Below the pieces are notes generated by a model, which was not told the origin of the DNA, searched no databases, and saw only the letters and a list, made by a program, of their open reading frames with translations. 64,000 bases of DNA from Streptomyces sp. NBC_01255. GTDB taxonomy: Bacteria > Actinomycetota > Actinomycetes > Streptomycetales > Streptomycetaceae. A program made the position numbers and the translations under genes. The stretch spans positions 1,488,001 to 1,552,000 of the forward strand of contig NZ_CP108474.1 of the NCBI RefSeq assembly GCF_036226445.1, in the 5' to 3' direction. Positions within the stretch are counted from its first letter, which is position 1, and the number at the start of each line of letters is the position of its first letter. Shown in pieces: positions 42,993-50,929 of this stretch.

Positions 42993-44389
42993 GCCGCCTC
43001 CTGCAGCGGATGGTCATGACGGCGGCCGAGGGTGGAGAGCGCCGCGCCCGCTGCGCTGAAGCCGCTGCGGACGGCGCCCTCCATGGTCGCGGGCCAGCCG
43101 GTGGCGGTCCAGGATCCGGCCAGGTAGAGGCCGGGGACCCGGGTGCGGGCGCCGGGGCGAAGTCGGCCGACGCCCGGGGAGGGAGCGAACGTGGCCGTCC
43201 GCTCCCTGGTGACGAAGAAGTCGCGGATCCCGGCGCCGCGGGCGGCGGGCAGCAGCCGCTCCAGCTCCGGGAGGTAGCGCTCGCGCAGGACGGCGACGGG
43301 CTCGTCGATCTCGTCCCCGGCGGCGGACTGGGAGACGGCGAGGTACTGGCCGCCGCCCTTCAGTCCCGAGGAGTCGGTGCGGTCGAAGACCCACTGGACC
43401 GGGGAGCCCAGCGCCGTGAAGAAGGGCCGCTTGAGCACCTTGCGGTCGTAGACCACGTGCAGGTTGAGGATGGGCGCGGTCTCGATGTCGAGGAGCCGGT
43501 CGGGATCGTCGAGGGCGCCTTCGGGCAGCAGGGCGTGCGTCTCGTGCTGCGGTACGGCGAGGACGACGGTGTCGGCGTCGAGGGTCTCCCCCGACACCTC
43601 GACCGCCCAACGGCCGTCGTCGGTACGGGAGATCCGCTCGGCCTTGGTGCGCAGCAGGGTGCGGACGCCGAGGGCGTCGAGCTCCTTCGCGGGCCTGGTG
43701 TCGTGGAGTTCGCCGAGCGGGACGTGGGCCCAGCCGATGTCGGCGGCGCCGGGCTCGGAGAGGAGGCCGGTCTTGAAGACCATCGCGGCGAGCCCCATGG
43801 AGGCCTGCGGGGCGGGGGCGTTGAGGGTGGGGATGCCGACGAGGTCCCAGAGGGCCTCGACGGTCCGCGGGGACTGCCCGTGGCGGCCGAGCCAGGTGGC
43901 GAAGTCGATGCCGTCGAGGGCCGGGTCGGCGGGGTCGAGCTTCTTCAGGGCGAGCGCGGCCCGGCCGACGGAGGCACGCTCGGCGAGGGAGAGGTGCGGG
44001 TACGTGGCGAGGCTGCGCGCGAGGTGCAGCGGTACAGGAAGGGCGTCGCGGCGGATCCGGCCGAGCCGGGGGCCGCGCGGGTGCGCGACGTCCAGGACGG
44101 GCACGTCCAGCCGGTCCTGGAGGGGAGCGAGCCGGGCGCCGTCGATCCGGTCGAGGAACCACCGGTAGGCGGTGCAGCAGCGGAGGTACACGTGCTGGCC
44201 GTTGTCGACGGTGAGGTCGCCGCGGCGGAAGGAGAAGGCGAGGCCGCCGAGGCGGGGCCGGCCTTCGAGCAGCGTGACGCGGACGCCGGCGTCCGCGAGC
44301 TGGAGCGCGGCCGTGATCCCGGCGAGCCCGCCGCCGACGACGACGGCGTGCGGCTGCGGGGAGTTCCGCTCGGTTCCTTCGGTCGTCAC
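42989..44389 (-). CDS. hpnE: Hydroxysqualene dehydroxylase HpnE
   Basis: 466 residues. FAD Rossmann motif VVVGGGLAGITAALQLADAG, then RPRLGGLAFSF and VDNGQHVYLRC, ending with GLYLAGSWTATGWPATMEGA. HpnE reduces hydroxysqualene to squalene with FAD. GTG 44389 has a GGAGG site four bases upstream and overlaps the stop of the 39-codon ORF before it (GTGA). Confidence 0.94.
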   Translation of the reverse strand: MTTEGTERNSPQPHAVVVGGGLAGITAALQLADAGVRVTLLEGRPRLGGLAFSFRRGDLTVDNGQHVYLRCCTAYRWFLDRIDGARLAPLQDRLDVPVLDVAHPRGPRLGRIRRDALPVPLHLARSLATYPHLSLAERASVGRAALALKKLDPADPALDGIDFATWLGRHGQSPRTVEALWDLVGIPTLNAPAPQASMGLAAMVFKTGLLSEPGAADIGWAHVPLGELHDTRPAKELDALGVRTLLRTKAERISRTDDGRWAVEVSGETLDADTVVLAVPQHETHALLPEGALDDPDRLLDIETAPILNLHVVYDRKVLKRPFFTALGSPVQWVFDRTDSSGLKGGGQYLAVSQSAAGDEIDEPVAVLRERYLPELERLLPAARGAGIRDFFVTRERTATFAPSPGVGRLRPGARTRVPGLYLAGSWTATGWPATMEGAVRSGFSAAGAALSTLGRRHDHPLQEAA

Positions 44390-44505
44390 ACGGCCTCCGT
44401 TCGGGTCGAGGCGGTCGGCAGGGATACCCCGGGCAGGGGCACCGCAGGCAGGGACGCCGGGGCGGCGCTCCGGGTTGCCTGGCGGGCGGGGGCGTACGGG
44501 CGCAT
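44386..44505 (-). CDS. Small ORF coupled between hpnD and hpnE, 39 aa
   Basis: The ATG at 44505 shares its A with the hpnD stop (TGATG), and its own stop overlaps the hpnE GTG (GTGA). The frame therefore fills the hpnD-hpnE gap exactly, and ribosomes could pass through all three genes. The product is basic and Ala/Pro-rich (ARQATRSAAPASLPAVPLPG), with no membrane segment. I recall a small gene in the same place in S. coelicolor, and the RQATRSAAPASL part resembles DUF6380, though weakly. It may be a real peptide or only a device for translational coupling. Confidence 0.6.
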   Translation of the reverse strand: MRPYAPARQATRSAAPASLPAVPLPGVSLPTASTRTEAV

Positions 44506-45455
44506 CAGGCACGCCTCCTGACGGTACGTCGCGCGATGTGGCGGGTGTCGAGCCCGGAGAGGCCGCGCACGGCGACGTACGCCTTCTCCCGGCCCGGCAG
44601 CGAGACCCGGCCGCGCAGGACGGCCTCGGGGTCGCGCTCGATGCGGTCGAGCAGGCGCCGGTAGATGCCCGCCATGGCCGCGACGCACGCGCCGCTGCGC
44701 CGGTCGAGCATCGGCAGCAGCCGGTAGCCCTCGGCGAACAGGGCGCGGGCGCGCCGTACTTCGAAGTGGACGAGGCCGGCGAAGTCGGCGCCGGGCGGCG
44801 GGGTCTCGCTCCCGAAGCCGTCCCCGCAGCCGAACTTGGCGAGGTCGTCGGCGGGCAGGTAGGTGCGCCCGTTCCCGGCGTCCTCACGGACGTCCCTGAG
44901 GATGTTGGTGAGTTGGAGCGCGAGGCCGAGGGTGTCGGCGTACTCGGGGGCGCGGTCGGCGCCCGGGGCGCCGGGCTGGGTGCCGAAGACGCCGAGCGAG
45001 ATCCGGCCGATCGCGCCGGCGACGCAGCGGCAGTAGACCTTGAGGTCGTCCCAGCTCTCGTAGGTCTCGCCGCGCACGTCCATGAGGACGCCGTCGATGA
45101 GCTCGTCGAGACCGCCGAGCGGGATCGGGAAGCGGCGGGCCGAGTCGGCGAGCGCGACGGCGACGGGGTCGGTGTCGTCCTCGTCGACCCCGCCCGTGCG
45201 GACCCGGTCGAGCAGCGCGCGGGTGGCTTCGAGCCGCTCCCGCTTGGCCTCGACCGGAAGCGTGCCGTCGCCGATGTCGTCGACGCGCCGCGAGAAGGCG
45301 TACAGCGCGGACATCGCCTGCCGCTTCTCGGTCGGCAGCAGCCGGATCCCGTACGCGAAGTTGCGGGCCTGCTGCCCGGTGACCGCCTCGCAGTAGCTGT
45401 AGGCGGCCAGTACGGGTGCGGACGGCTGGAGCTGTCCCTCCACGGTGGCGCTCAC
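44505..45455 (-). CDS. hpnD: Presqualene diphosphate synthase HpnD
   Basis: 316 residues of the squalene/phytoene synthase fold. First Asp-rich motif: FSRRVDDIGDG; second: LTNILRDVREDAGNGRTYLP. FAYGIRLLPTEKRQAM is the HpnD-type N-terminus. It condenses two farnesyl diphosphates to presqualene diphosphate. GTG 45455 overlaps the hpnC stop (GTGA). Confidence 0.94.
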   Translation of the reverse strand: MSATVEGQLQPSAPVLAAYSYCEAVTGQQARNFAYGIRLLPTEKRQAMSALYAFSRRVDDIGDGTLPVEAKRERLEATRALLDRVRTGGVDEDDTDPVAVALADSARRFPIPLGGLDELIDGVLMDVRGETYESWDDLKVYCRCVAGAIGRISLGVFGTQPGAPGADRAPEYADTLGLALQLTNILRDVREDAGNGRTYLPADDLAKFGCGDGFGSETPPPGADFAGLVHFEVRRARALFAEGYRLLPMLDRRSGACVAAMAGIYRRLLDRIERDPEAVLRGRVSLPGREKAYVAVRGLSGLDTRHIARRTVRRRA

Positions 45456-46363
45456 CCCTCTCTCCGCGCCCGGAGCAGAACCGCTCCAGCCTGGCGCATC
45501 AGGCTCGGCTTGGTGGGCCCCGGCGGGCCGGGAAGGACGTCGAATCCGGCGGCGGTGATCGCGTCGAGCGCCGCGAGGCCTCCGGCGGTGAATCCGGTGA
45601 GGAGGAGGCGGAGCCGGCCGTGGACGCTGCCGACGAGCGGGATGCCCGCGTACAGCAGCTCGCGGGCCCGCTCGGCCTCGAAGGCGATCAGGGCGCGCAC
45701 GGAGGCGCCCGCGGTGGGCCGGGCCAGGTCGTCCTCGGTGACGTGGAAGCGCTTGAGGTCCTCGGCGGGCAGATAGATCCGGTCGTTGCCGAGGTCCTCG
45801 GCGACGTCCTGGAGGTGCTCGACGATCTGCAGGGCGGTGCAGATCTCGTCGGAGCGCCGGATCCGCTCCGGGGTGTCGGTGCCGGTGATGGCGAGGACGA
45901 GGCGGCCGACGGGGTTGGCGGAGAGCTCGCAGTACGCGAGGAGGTCGTCGTACGTCTCGTAGCGGCGCACCAGCTGGTCCTGGCGGTTGGCCGCGATCAG
46001 GCCGAGGAAGGGCTCGGGTGTGAGGCCGCACCGCCGGACGGTCGGCTGGAGCGCGCGCAGCAGGGGGTGGCGGGGGGTGCCGTCGAAGACGCGCCGGAGG
46101 TCGGCCTCGAAGGCGTCGAGGAGCGCGACGCGGTCCTCCCCCTCCTCGGGGGTGAGGCCGAGGTGCCGGGCGTCGGCGCCACCGGGGGCGAGGTCGCCGT
46201 CGCCGATGTCGTCGACGAGGCGGGCGTAGCCGTAAACGGCCATGAGGTCGTCGCGCCAGGCACGGGGCAGGAAGAAGGGGGCCACGGGGAAGTTCTCGTC
46301 CGCGGCCTTGCCGAGTGTGGTGCGCGAGGAGGCGTCGGGGCGCACCTGCCGGGGACCCGTCAC
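45452..46363 (-). CDS. hpnC: Hydroxysqualene synthase HpnC
   Basis: 303 residues, same fold as HpnD. ENFPVAPFFLPRAWRDDLMA is the HpnC signature, YGYARLVDDIGDG the first Asp motif and LQDVAEDLGNDRIYLP the second. It turns presqualene diphosphate into hydroxysqualene. GTG 46363 overlaps the stop of a 20-codon leader ORF. It is the first enzyme gene of the leftward hopanoid operon. Confidence 0.94.
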   Translation of the reverse strand: MTGPRQVRPDASSRTTLGKAADENFPVAPFFLPRAWRDDLMAVYGYARLVDDIGDGDLAPGGADARHLGLTPEEGEDRVALLDAFEADLRRVFDGTPRHPLLRALQPTVRRCGLTPEPFLGLIAANRQDQLVRRYETYDDLLAYCELSANPVGRLVLAITGTDTPERIRRSDEICTALQIVEHLQDVAEDLGNDRIYLPAEDLKRFHVTEDDLARPTAGASVRALIAFEAERARELLYAGIPLVGSVHGRLRLLLTGFTAGGLAALDAITAAGFDVLPGPPGPTKPSLMRQAGAVLLRARREG

Positions 46364-46422
46364 TGGGCGCTGCCCGACAAGGGGACGGCGACACCCTCGT
46401 GGAGCTGGAGATTCTGCGTCAT
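46360..46422 (-). CDS. Candidate 20-aa leader peptide coupled to hpnC
   Basis: ATG 46422 opens a 21-codon frame (MTQNLQLHEGVAVPLSGSAQ) whose TGA overlaps the hpnC GTG (GTGA). A GGGAG sequence lies 11 bases upstream of the ATG, rather far for a ribosome site. hpnC itself has no visible site, which makes coupling from this frame attractive. No run of rare or regulatory codons is seen. Confidence 0.5.
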   Translation of the reverse strand: MTQNLQLHEGVAVPLSGSAQ

Positions 46423-46676
46423 GGCCGTCACGACTCCCGTTCTACACTGCCGATCCAATCCATCCTATTTCGGACACGCCGCCTACTCCTGCCCGCCGGG
46501 CCGTCTCCCGGCGACCCGATGGCCGTGGGGTATCGCCCTACTTGCCTCGAAACAGACCGGTCCAGCTTACGTTGTACGACGGCAGTCGTCGTTCCGGGGT
46601 GGCAGGGATCCGGGACTTCATCCGTACGGGTCGCCAACCCTCCTGTACGGAAAGGGAGTTCGAGTCCGGGCGGGAG
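46423..46676 (-). promoter_or_regulatory. Upstream region of the hopanoid operon
   Basis: 254 bp between the TetR stop and the hopanoid leader ORF. Read leftward it contains TAGGAT (46462-46467), a good -10 hexamer, in an AT-richer patch near 46435-46475. No copy of the XRE-cupin inverted repeat is present. No other gene is seen. Confidence 0.45.
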
Positions 46677-47324
46677 TCAGGGAGTGCGGGCGCCGGAGAC
46701 GACCATGGCCAGGGTGGATTCGACGACGTCGTTCCTGCGCTGCGCGGGCAGGCGCCGCAGCGGACCGTCGAGCAGGAGAAGTGACAGGCCGTGCACGGCC
46801 GACCACGCTGCGGCGCCGGCGGCGGGCCGGACGCCGGGGCGGGGTCCGCCGGCCTTGGCGAGGCCTTCAAGGGCCTCCTTGAGCAGGGTGAAGGCGCGGA
46901 TCTCGGGCTCGGGAGCCGGCCGGCCCGAGACCGGCTCGTCGGCTTCGGCGGGGCGGGGGACGCAGAACGCGGCGCGGTAGAGGCCGGGCTGGTCCACGGC
47001 GAAGCCGACGTAGCCCCGGCAGAGGGCGACGAGCCTGCGCTCGGCGGCCAGGGCGGGGTCGTCGGCGCCGGGCTCGCGGGCGGCGGCCCGGTCCATGGAG
47101 TCGGCGAGCAGGCGCTGGGCGTGGAGCTTGACGGTACGGAGCAGTTCGCCCCGCCCGTCGAAGTGCCGGTAGGCGGCGGTGGGCGAGACGCCGACCCGGC
47201 GGGCGGCCTCGCGCAGGACGACCCGCTCGGGCCCGCCGTCGGTGGCCAGGTCGACGGCGGCGCAGATCAGCGCGTTGCGCAGATCGCCGTGGTGGTAGGT
47301 CTTTCCCCCCGAGATCGCTGCCAT
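46677..47324 (-). CDS. TetR-family regulator
   Basis: 215 residues. HTH: YHHGDLRNALICAAVDL, VLREAARRVGVSPTAAYRHF. The C-terminal part has the WHG-like pattern ending AAAWSAVHGLSLLLLDGPLRRL. ATG 47324 lies 17 bp from an imperfect palindrome (47341-47359), which suggests autorepression. It sits between the glycopolymer operon and the hopanoid operon, on the same strand; its targets are unknown. Confidence 0.9.
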   Translation of the reverse strand: MAAISGGKTYHHGDLRNALICAAVDLATDGGPERVVLREAARRVGVSPTAAYRHFDGRGELLRTVKLHAQRLLADSMDRAAAREPGADDPALAAERRLVALCRGYVGFAVDQPGLYRAAFCVPRPAEADEPVSGRPAPEPEIRAFTLLKEALEGLAKAGGPRPGVRPAAGAAAWSAVHGLSLLLLDGPLRRLPAQRRNDVVESTLAMVVSGARTP

Positions 47325-47340
47325 GTCCTCATCCTGCCCG

Positions 47341-47359
47341 ATGTTTACCGCATGAACAT
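47341..47359. promoter_or_regulatory. Imperfect palindrome upstream of the TetR gene
   Basis: ATGTTTA and TGAACAT pair at six of seven positions across a five-base spacer, 17 bp before the TetR start codon. Position and AT-richness suit an autoregulatory operator. Confidence 0.5.
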
Positions 47360-47447
47360 TCCAGGTGGCAGCGCGACGCGCGGAGAAGAAGGGTGCAGGT
47401 GCGTAGCACCTTCCGGCAAGGGTGGTGGTGGGCGACGGGAGGGCGGA

Positions 47448-47481
47448 GGAACCCCTACCGGGTGACTCCGGCAGGGGTTCC
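47448..47481. terminator. Hairpin terminator of the glycopolymer/ABC operon
   Basis: Arms 47448-47461 and 47468-47481 pair over 14 positions with one mismatch around a six-base loop. The hairpin begins 20 bp beyond the ABC ATPase stop codon, at the end of the leftward seven-gene operon. Confidence 0.85.
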
Positions 47482-47500
47482 GTACAGCTCGGGGTGCTCG

Positions 47501-48286
47501 CTAGCGGGCGGTCTCCCGCTCGTACGCCTTGAGGACCTCGTCCGTGGGGCCGTCCATGAGGAGCTGCCCCTTCTCCAGCCAGAGCACCCGGTCGCAGGTG
47601 TCCCGGATGGACTTGTTGCTGTGGCTGACCAGGAAGACCGTGCCGGCCTCCTTGCGCAGCTCGCGGATGCGCTCCTCGGAGCGGATCTGGAACTTGCGGT
47701 CACCCGTCGCGAGGGCCTCGTCGATGAGGAGGACGTCGTGGTTCTTGGCCGCCGCGATGGCGAACCGGAGCCGGGCGCCCATGCCGGAGGAGTACGTGCG
47801 CATCGGCAGGCTGATGAAGTCGCCCTTCTCGTTGATGCCGGAGAAGTCGACGATGCCGTCGTACCGGGCGCGCACCTCCTCACGGCTCATGCCCATGGCG
47901 AGGCCGCCGAGGATGACGTTGCGCTCGCCCGTCAGGTCGTTCATGAGGGCCGCGTTGACGCCCAGGAGGGACGGCTGGCCGTCCGTGTAGACCTTGCCGC
48001 TCTCGGTGGGGAGCAGTCCGGCGACGGCGCGCAGCAGCGTGGACTTGCCGGAGCCGTTGGAGCCGATGAGGCCGATGGCCTCGCCCCGGTAGGCGGTGAA
48101 GGTGACGCCGCGGACGGCGTGGACCTTGCGGACGCCGCGGGTGACCTCGGCCTTGCCGCGGCCGACGATCCGGCTGAGGGCCGCGGTGGCGCTGCCCTTG
48201 CCTCCGCCGCCGGTGTTGACCCGGTAGACGATGTGGACGTCGTCGCAGATGACGGTGGGGACGTTGCTCGGGTTGGGGTCAGCCAC
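47501..48286 (-). CDS. Polysaccharide/teichoic-acid-type ABC exporter, ATPase (TagH/Wzt-like)
   Basis: 261 residues. Walker A GSNGSGKS, signature YSSGMGARLRF, Walker B DVLLIDEALATGD, switch His in VSHSN. The KVHAVRGVTFTAYRGEAIGL lead and absence of a long C-terminal carbohydrate domain fit TagH/RfbE-type ATPases of the short kind. With the permease gene it overlaps by eight bases. It powers export of the polymer made by the upstream genes. Confidence 0.93.
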   Translation of the reverse strand: MADPNPSNVPTVICDDVHIVYRVNTGGGGKGSATAALSRIVGRGKAEVTRGVRKVHAVRGVTFTAYRGEAIGLIGSNGSGKSTLLRAVAGLLPTESGKVYTDGQPSLLGVNAALMNDLTGERNVILGGLAMGMSREEVRARYDGIVDFSGINEKGDFISLPMRTYSSGMGARLRFAIAAAKNHDVLLIDEALATGDRKFQIRSEERIRELRKEAGTVFLVSHSNKSIRDTCDRVLWLEKGQLLMDGPTDEVLKAYERETAR

Positions 48287-49241
48287 GGCCGTACCTCTCC
48301 TCGGCCTTCCAGAAGTAGACGAATCCGCCGGCGCCGACGGCGAGGGCCCAGCCGAGGGCGGTCATCCAGACGTGGTCCGGAAGGTTCTGCGCGCCGTAGC
48401 CGTCGATGAGGGCGAAGCGGATCAGGTCCATGTAGACCGCCGCCGGGTTGTACATGAGGATGTCGGCGATCCAGGCCGGCTTGTCGGCGAGCATCACCGG
48501 GATCGAGAACATGACGCCGGAGGCGTACATCCAGGTCCGCATGATGAACGGCATCAGCTGGGCGAGGTCGGGGGTCTTGGAGCCCATCCTGGCCACGATC
48601 ATGGCGAGTCCCACGTTGAACACGAAGTGCAGGAACAGCGCCGGGATCACCAGCAGCCACCGGAGGGAGGGGTAGCTGCCGAAGGAGAGCACGATCGCCA
48701 CGAGGACGATCATCGAGAACAGCAGCTGCTGGAGCTGCTGGAGCGAGAAGGAGATCGGGAGGCTGGCCCGCGGGAAGTGCAGGGCCCGGACCAGGCCGAG
48801 GTTCCCCGAGATCGCCCGGACGCCGGCCATGACCGAGCTCTGGGTGAAGGTGAACACGAAGATGCCGGTGACCAGGAAGGGGATGTAGACCTCCTTGGTC
48901 ATCCCCTGTCCGGCGCCCAGGATCAGCCCGAAGATCAGGTAGTAGACCAGGGCGTTGAGCAGCGGGGTCGCCACCTGCCACACCTGGCCCAGCTTGGCCT
49001 GGCTGTACTGGGCGGTCAGCTTGGCCGAGGAGAAGGCCAGGATGAAGTGGCGGCGGCTCCACAGCTCGCGTACGTACTCGAACAGCCCGGGCCGGGCGCC
49101 GCTGACCGCGAGACCGTACTTCGCGGCCAGCTCGGCCGGGGCCAGGCCCTCGTCGACGGACGGGGGCGCGCTCGTCGCGACCGCCCCGCCCTGGTGTGTG
49201 TCACTCACAGTCGAAACTTTCGTGTTCAAGATGCGCGGCAC
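48279..49241 (-). CDS. Polysaccharide/teichoic-acid-type ABC exporter, permease (TagG/Wzm-like)
   Basis: 320 residues from GTG 49241; GTG 49208 (VSDTHQGG) is an alternative and neither has a strong ribosome site. An N-terminal cytoplasmic lead with LWSRRHFILAFSSAKLTAQY is followed by six membrane segments (for example LLNALVYYLIFGLILGAG, LLFSMIVLVAIVLSFG, TALGWALAVGAGGFVYF). The QYSQAKLGQVWQVATPLLNA segment is the ABC-2 family hallmark. It exports a lipid-linked glycopolymer with the TagH-like ATPase. Confidence 0.92.
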   Translation of the reverse strand: MPRILNTKVSTVSDTHQGGAVATSAPPSVDEGLAPAELAAKYGLAVSGARPGLFEYVRELWSRRHFILAFSSAKLTAQYSQAKLGQVWQVATPLLNALVYYLIFGLILGAGQGMTKEVYIPFLVTGIFVFTFTQSSVMAGVRAISGNLGLVRALHFPRASLPISFSLQQLQQLLFSMIVLVAIVLSFGSYPSLRWLLVIPALFLHFVFNVGLAMIVARMGSKTPDLAQLMPFIMRTWMYASGVMFSIPVMLADKPAWIADILMYNPAAVYMDLIRFALIDGYGAQNLPDHVWMTALGWALAVGAGGFVYFWKAEERYGRG

Positions 49242-49256
49242 GTCGGTACCACGATG

Positions 49257-50141
49257 TCAGACGACCGGGGGGCGACCCAGCCGGGTCAGCCGCCACACCG
49301 TACGCCACCTCATCGGGCGGCGCGGACCGCAGGGAGTCGCCCACCCTTCGCGGAAACCGCCGAACCACGCCTTGAGCGCGGAGAGCGAAGGCCGACGGGC
49401 CAGGGTGAGCAGCAGCCAGACGCCGAGATACACCGGCACCAGGGGCGCGGGCAGATTGCGACGTGCCAACCACACTCGGTTACGGGCCACGTTGAAGTGG
49501 TACGAGGCGTGGCGGGAAGGCGCTGTAGTGGGGTGCAACAGCACCATGTCGGAACGGTAGTCGATCATCCAGTCGGCGTCGAGCGCGCGCCAGGCGAGAT
49601 CGGTCTCCTCGTGCGCGTAGAAGAACTCCCCCGGGAGTGCGCCCACTTCGGCGAAGACCTTGGTCCGGACGGCGTTGGCGCCGCCGAGGAAGGTCGTCAC
49701 CCGCGAGGAGCGCATCGGGTCGGCGGAGCGCAGCCGCGGCACGTGCCGGCGCTGGGTGACCCCGGTCTCGGGGTCGGCGATGCGGAAGCTGATGATGCCG
49801 AGCCGCGGGTCCGCCGTGAAGGCCTGCCGGACCAGCTCGGCGGTGTCCGTGTGGGCGAGCAGCCCGTCGTCGTCGAGGAAGAGCAGGACGTCGACGTCGG
49901 TGCCGCCCGGCCCGAAGGCCTCGATGCCGACGTTACGGCCGGCGGGGATGCCGAGGTTCTCCGGCAGGTCGACGGTCCGGACCCAGCCGGGCACCCCGGT
50001 GACCGGGGTGCCCTGCCCGACGACGACGACGTCGATGCGGTCGCCCTCCTGCTTGGCGACCGAGTCGATCAGCGCGCGCAGGTCGTCGGGGCGGTTGCCC
50101 ATCGTGATGACGACGGCACCCACCTTGAGCGGAGAACTCAC
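49257..50141 (-). CDS. Family 2 glycosyltransferase
   Basis: 294 residues from GTG 50141. GT-A fold: VGAVVITMGNRPDDLRALI, NLGIPAGRNVGIEAFG, the metal-binding DVLLFLDDDGLL, and FFYAHEETDLAWRALDADW, the late acidic motif of rhamnosyltransferase-like GT2 enzymes. A hydrophobic segment near the C-terminus (LVPVYLGVWLLLTLA) may tether it to the membrane. It lies between the CDP-alcohol transferase and the exporter, so it probably adds a sugar to the polymer. Confidence 0.9.
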   Translation of the reverse strand: MSSPLKVGAVVITMGNRPDDLRALIDSVAKQEGDRIDVVVVGQGTPVTGVPGWVRTVDLPENLGIPAGRNVGIEAFGPGGTDVDVLLFLDDDGLLAHTDTAELVRQAFTADPRLGIISFRIADPETGVTQRRHVPRLRSADPMRSSRVTTFLGGANAVRTKVFAEVGALPGEFFYAHEETDLAWRALDADWMIDYRSDMVLLHPTTAPSRHASYHFNVARNRVWLARRNLPAPLVPVYLGVWLLLTLARRPSLSALKAWFGGFREGWATPCGPRRPMRWRTVWRLTRLGRPPVV

Positions 50142-50149
50142 GGCCGGCC

Positions 50150-50929
50150 TCACTTCAGCCTGCTGGAGACCAGGATCGACACCAGGTGCAGAACGGTCTG
50201 GAGCAGGGCGATGCCGCAGAGGACGGCGACGCCGAGCCGGGAGAAGAAGAGGTCGCCCCGGATCTGGTCCAGGACCGCGAGGGCCAGGATCAGGAAGGAG
50301 GCCTCGATGCCCAGGATCAGCCGGTGGAACTTGAGCGCGGCGGCGGCCTTGCGGGCCAGCGCCATGCCGGAGGAGCGCGGCTCGGCGGCCGCTTCCTTGA
50401 CCGGCGGGAGTCCGCCCTGGTGCCGGGCGACGCCGACGAGGTCGGTCTCCGCCTTGATCAGGATCGCGCCGAGGGCGGCGAGGGTCCCGAGGAAGGCCCA
50501 CAGCCAGTCGATCCGGCCCTCGCCCCACAGGTCGGCGGCGCGCAGGCCGAAGCCGACGAGGACCGCCGCGTCGCACAGGTACGCGCCGACCCGGTCCAGC
50601 CAGACGCCGCTGAGCGAGAACTGCTTCTTCCAGCGGGCGACCTCGCCGTCGACGCAGTCGAGCAGCAGGTACATCTGGACCATCACGACGCCGAGGACGG
50701 CGCCCGTGATGCCCGGCACGAGGAGCGCCGGGGCGGCGAGCACGCCGAAGACGGTCATCAGGTAGGTCAGCTGGTTGGGCGTGACCTTCGTGGTCACCAG
50801 CCGCCGGGTGATCCGCAGCGAGATCTCCCGCATGTACAGGCGGCCGCCCCAGTGCTCACCGCTCCGCCGGTCCTTCACACCCGGGGGGTGGACGACCGGT
50901 CGGAGCTCAGCTACCGATGGCTTTTGCAT
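50150..50929 (-). CDS. CDP-alcohol phosphotransferase-family protein lacking the last motif Asp
   Basis: 259 residues with about six membrane segments. The family signature is DxxDGxxARx8Gx3Dx3D. Here it reads DCVDGEVAR, eight residues, then GVWLDRVGA: the first three aspartates are kept but the fourth, the proposed catalytic base, is alanine. The next Asp comes four residues later (YLCD). The codons are unambiguous. The protein may use another base, be a partner of the second CDP-alcohol transferase in this operon, or have a changed reaction. It overlaps the dehydrogenase gene by 23 bp. Confidence 0.88.
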   Translation of the reverse strand: MQKPSVAELRPVVHPPGVKDRRSGEHWGGRLYMREISLRITRRLVTTKVTPNQLTYLMTVFGVLAAPALLVPGITGAVLGVVMVQMYLLLDCVDGEVARWKKQFSLSGVWLDRVGAYLCDAAVLVGFGLRAADLWGEGRIDWLWAFLGTLAALGAILIKAETDLVGVARHQGGLPPVKEAAAEPRSSGMALARKAAAALKFHRLILGIEASFLILALAVLDQIRGDLFFSRLGVAVLCGIALLQTVLHLVSILVSSRLK

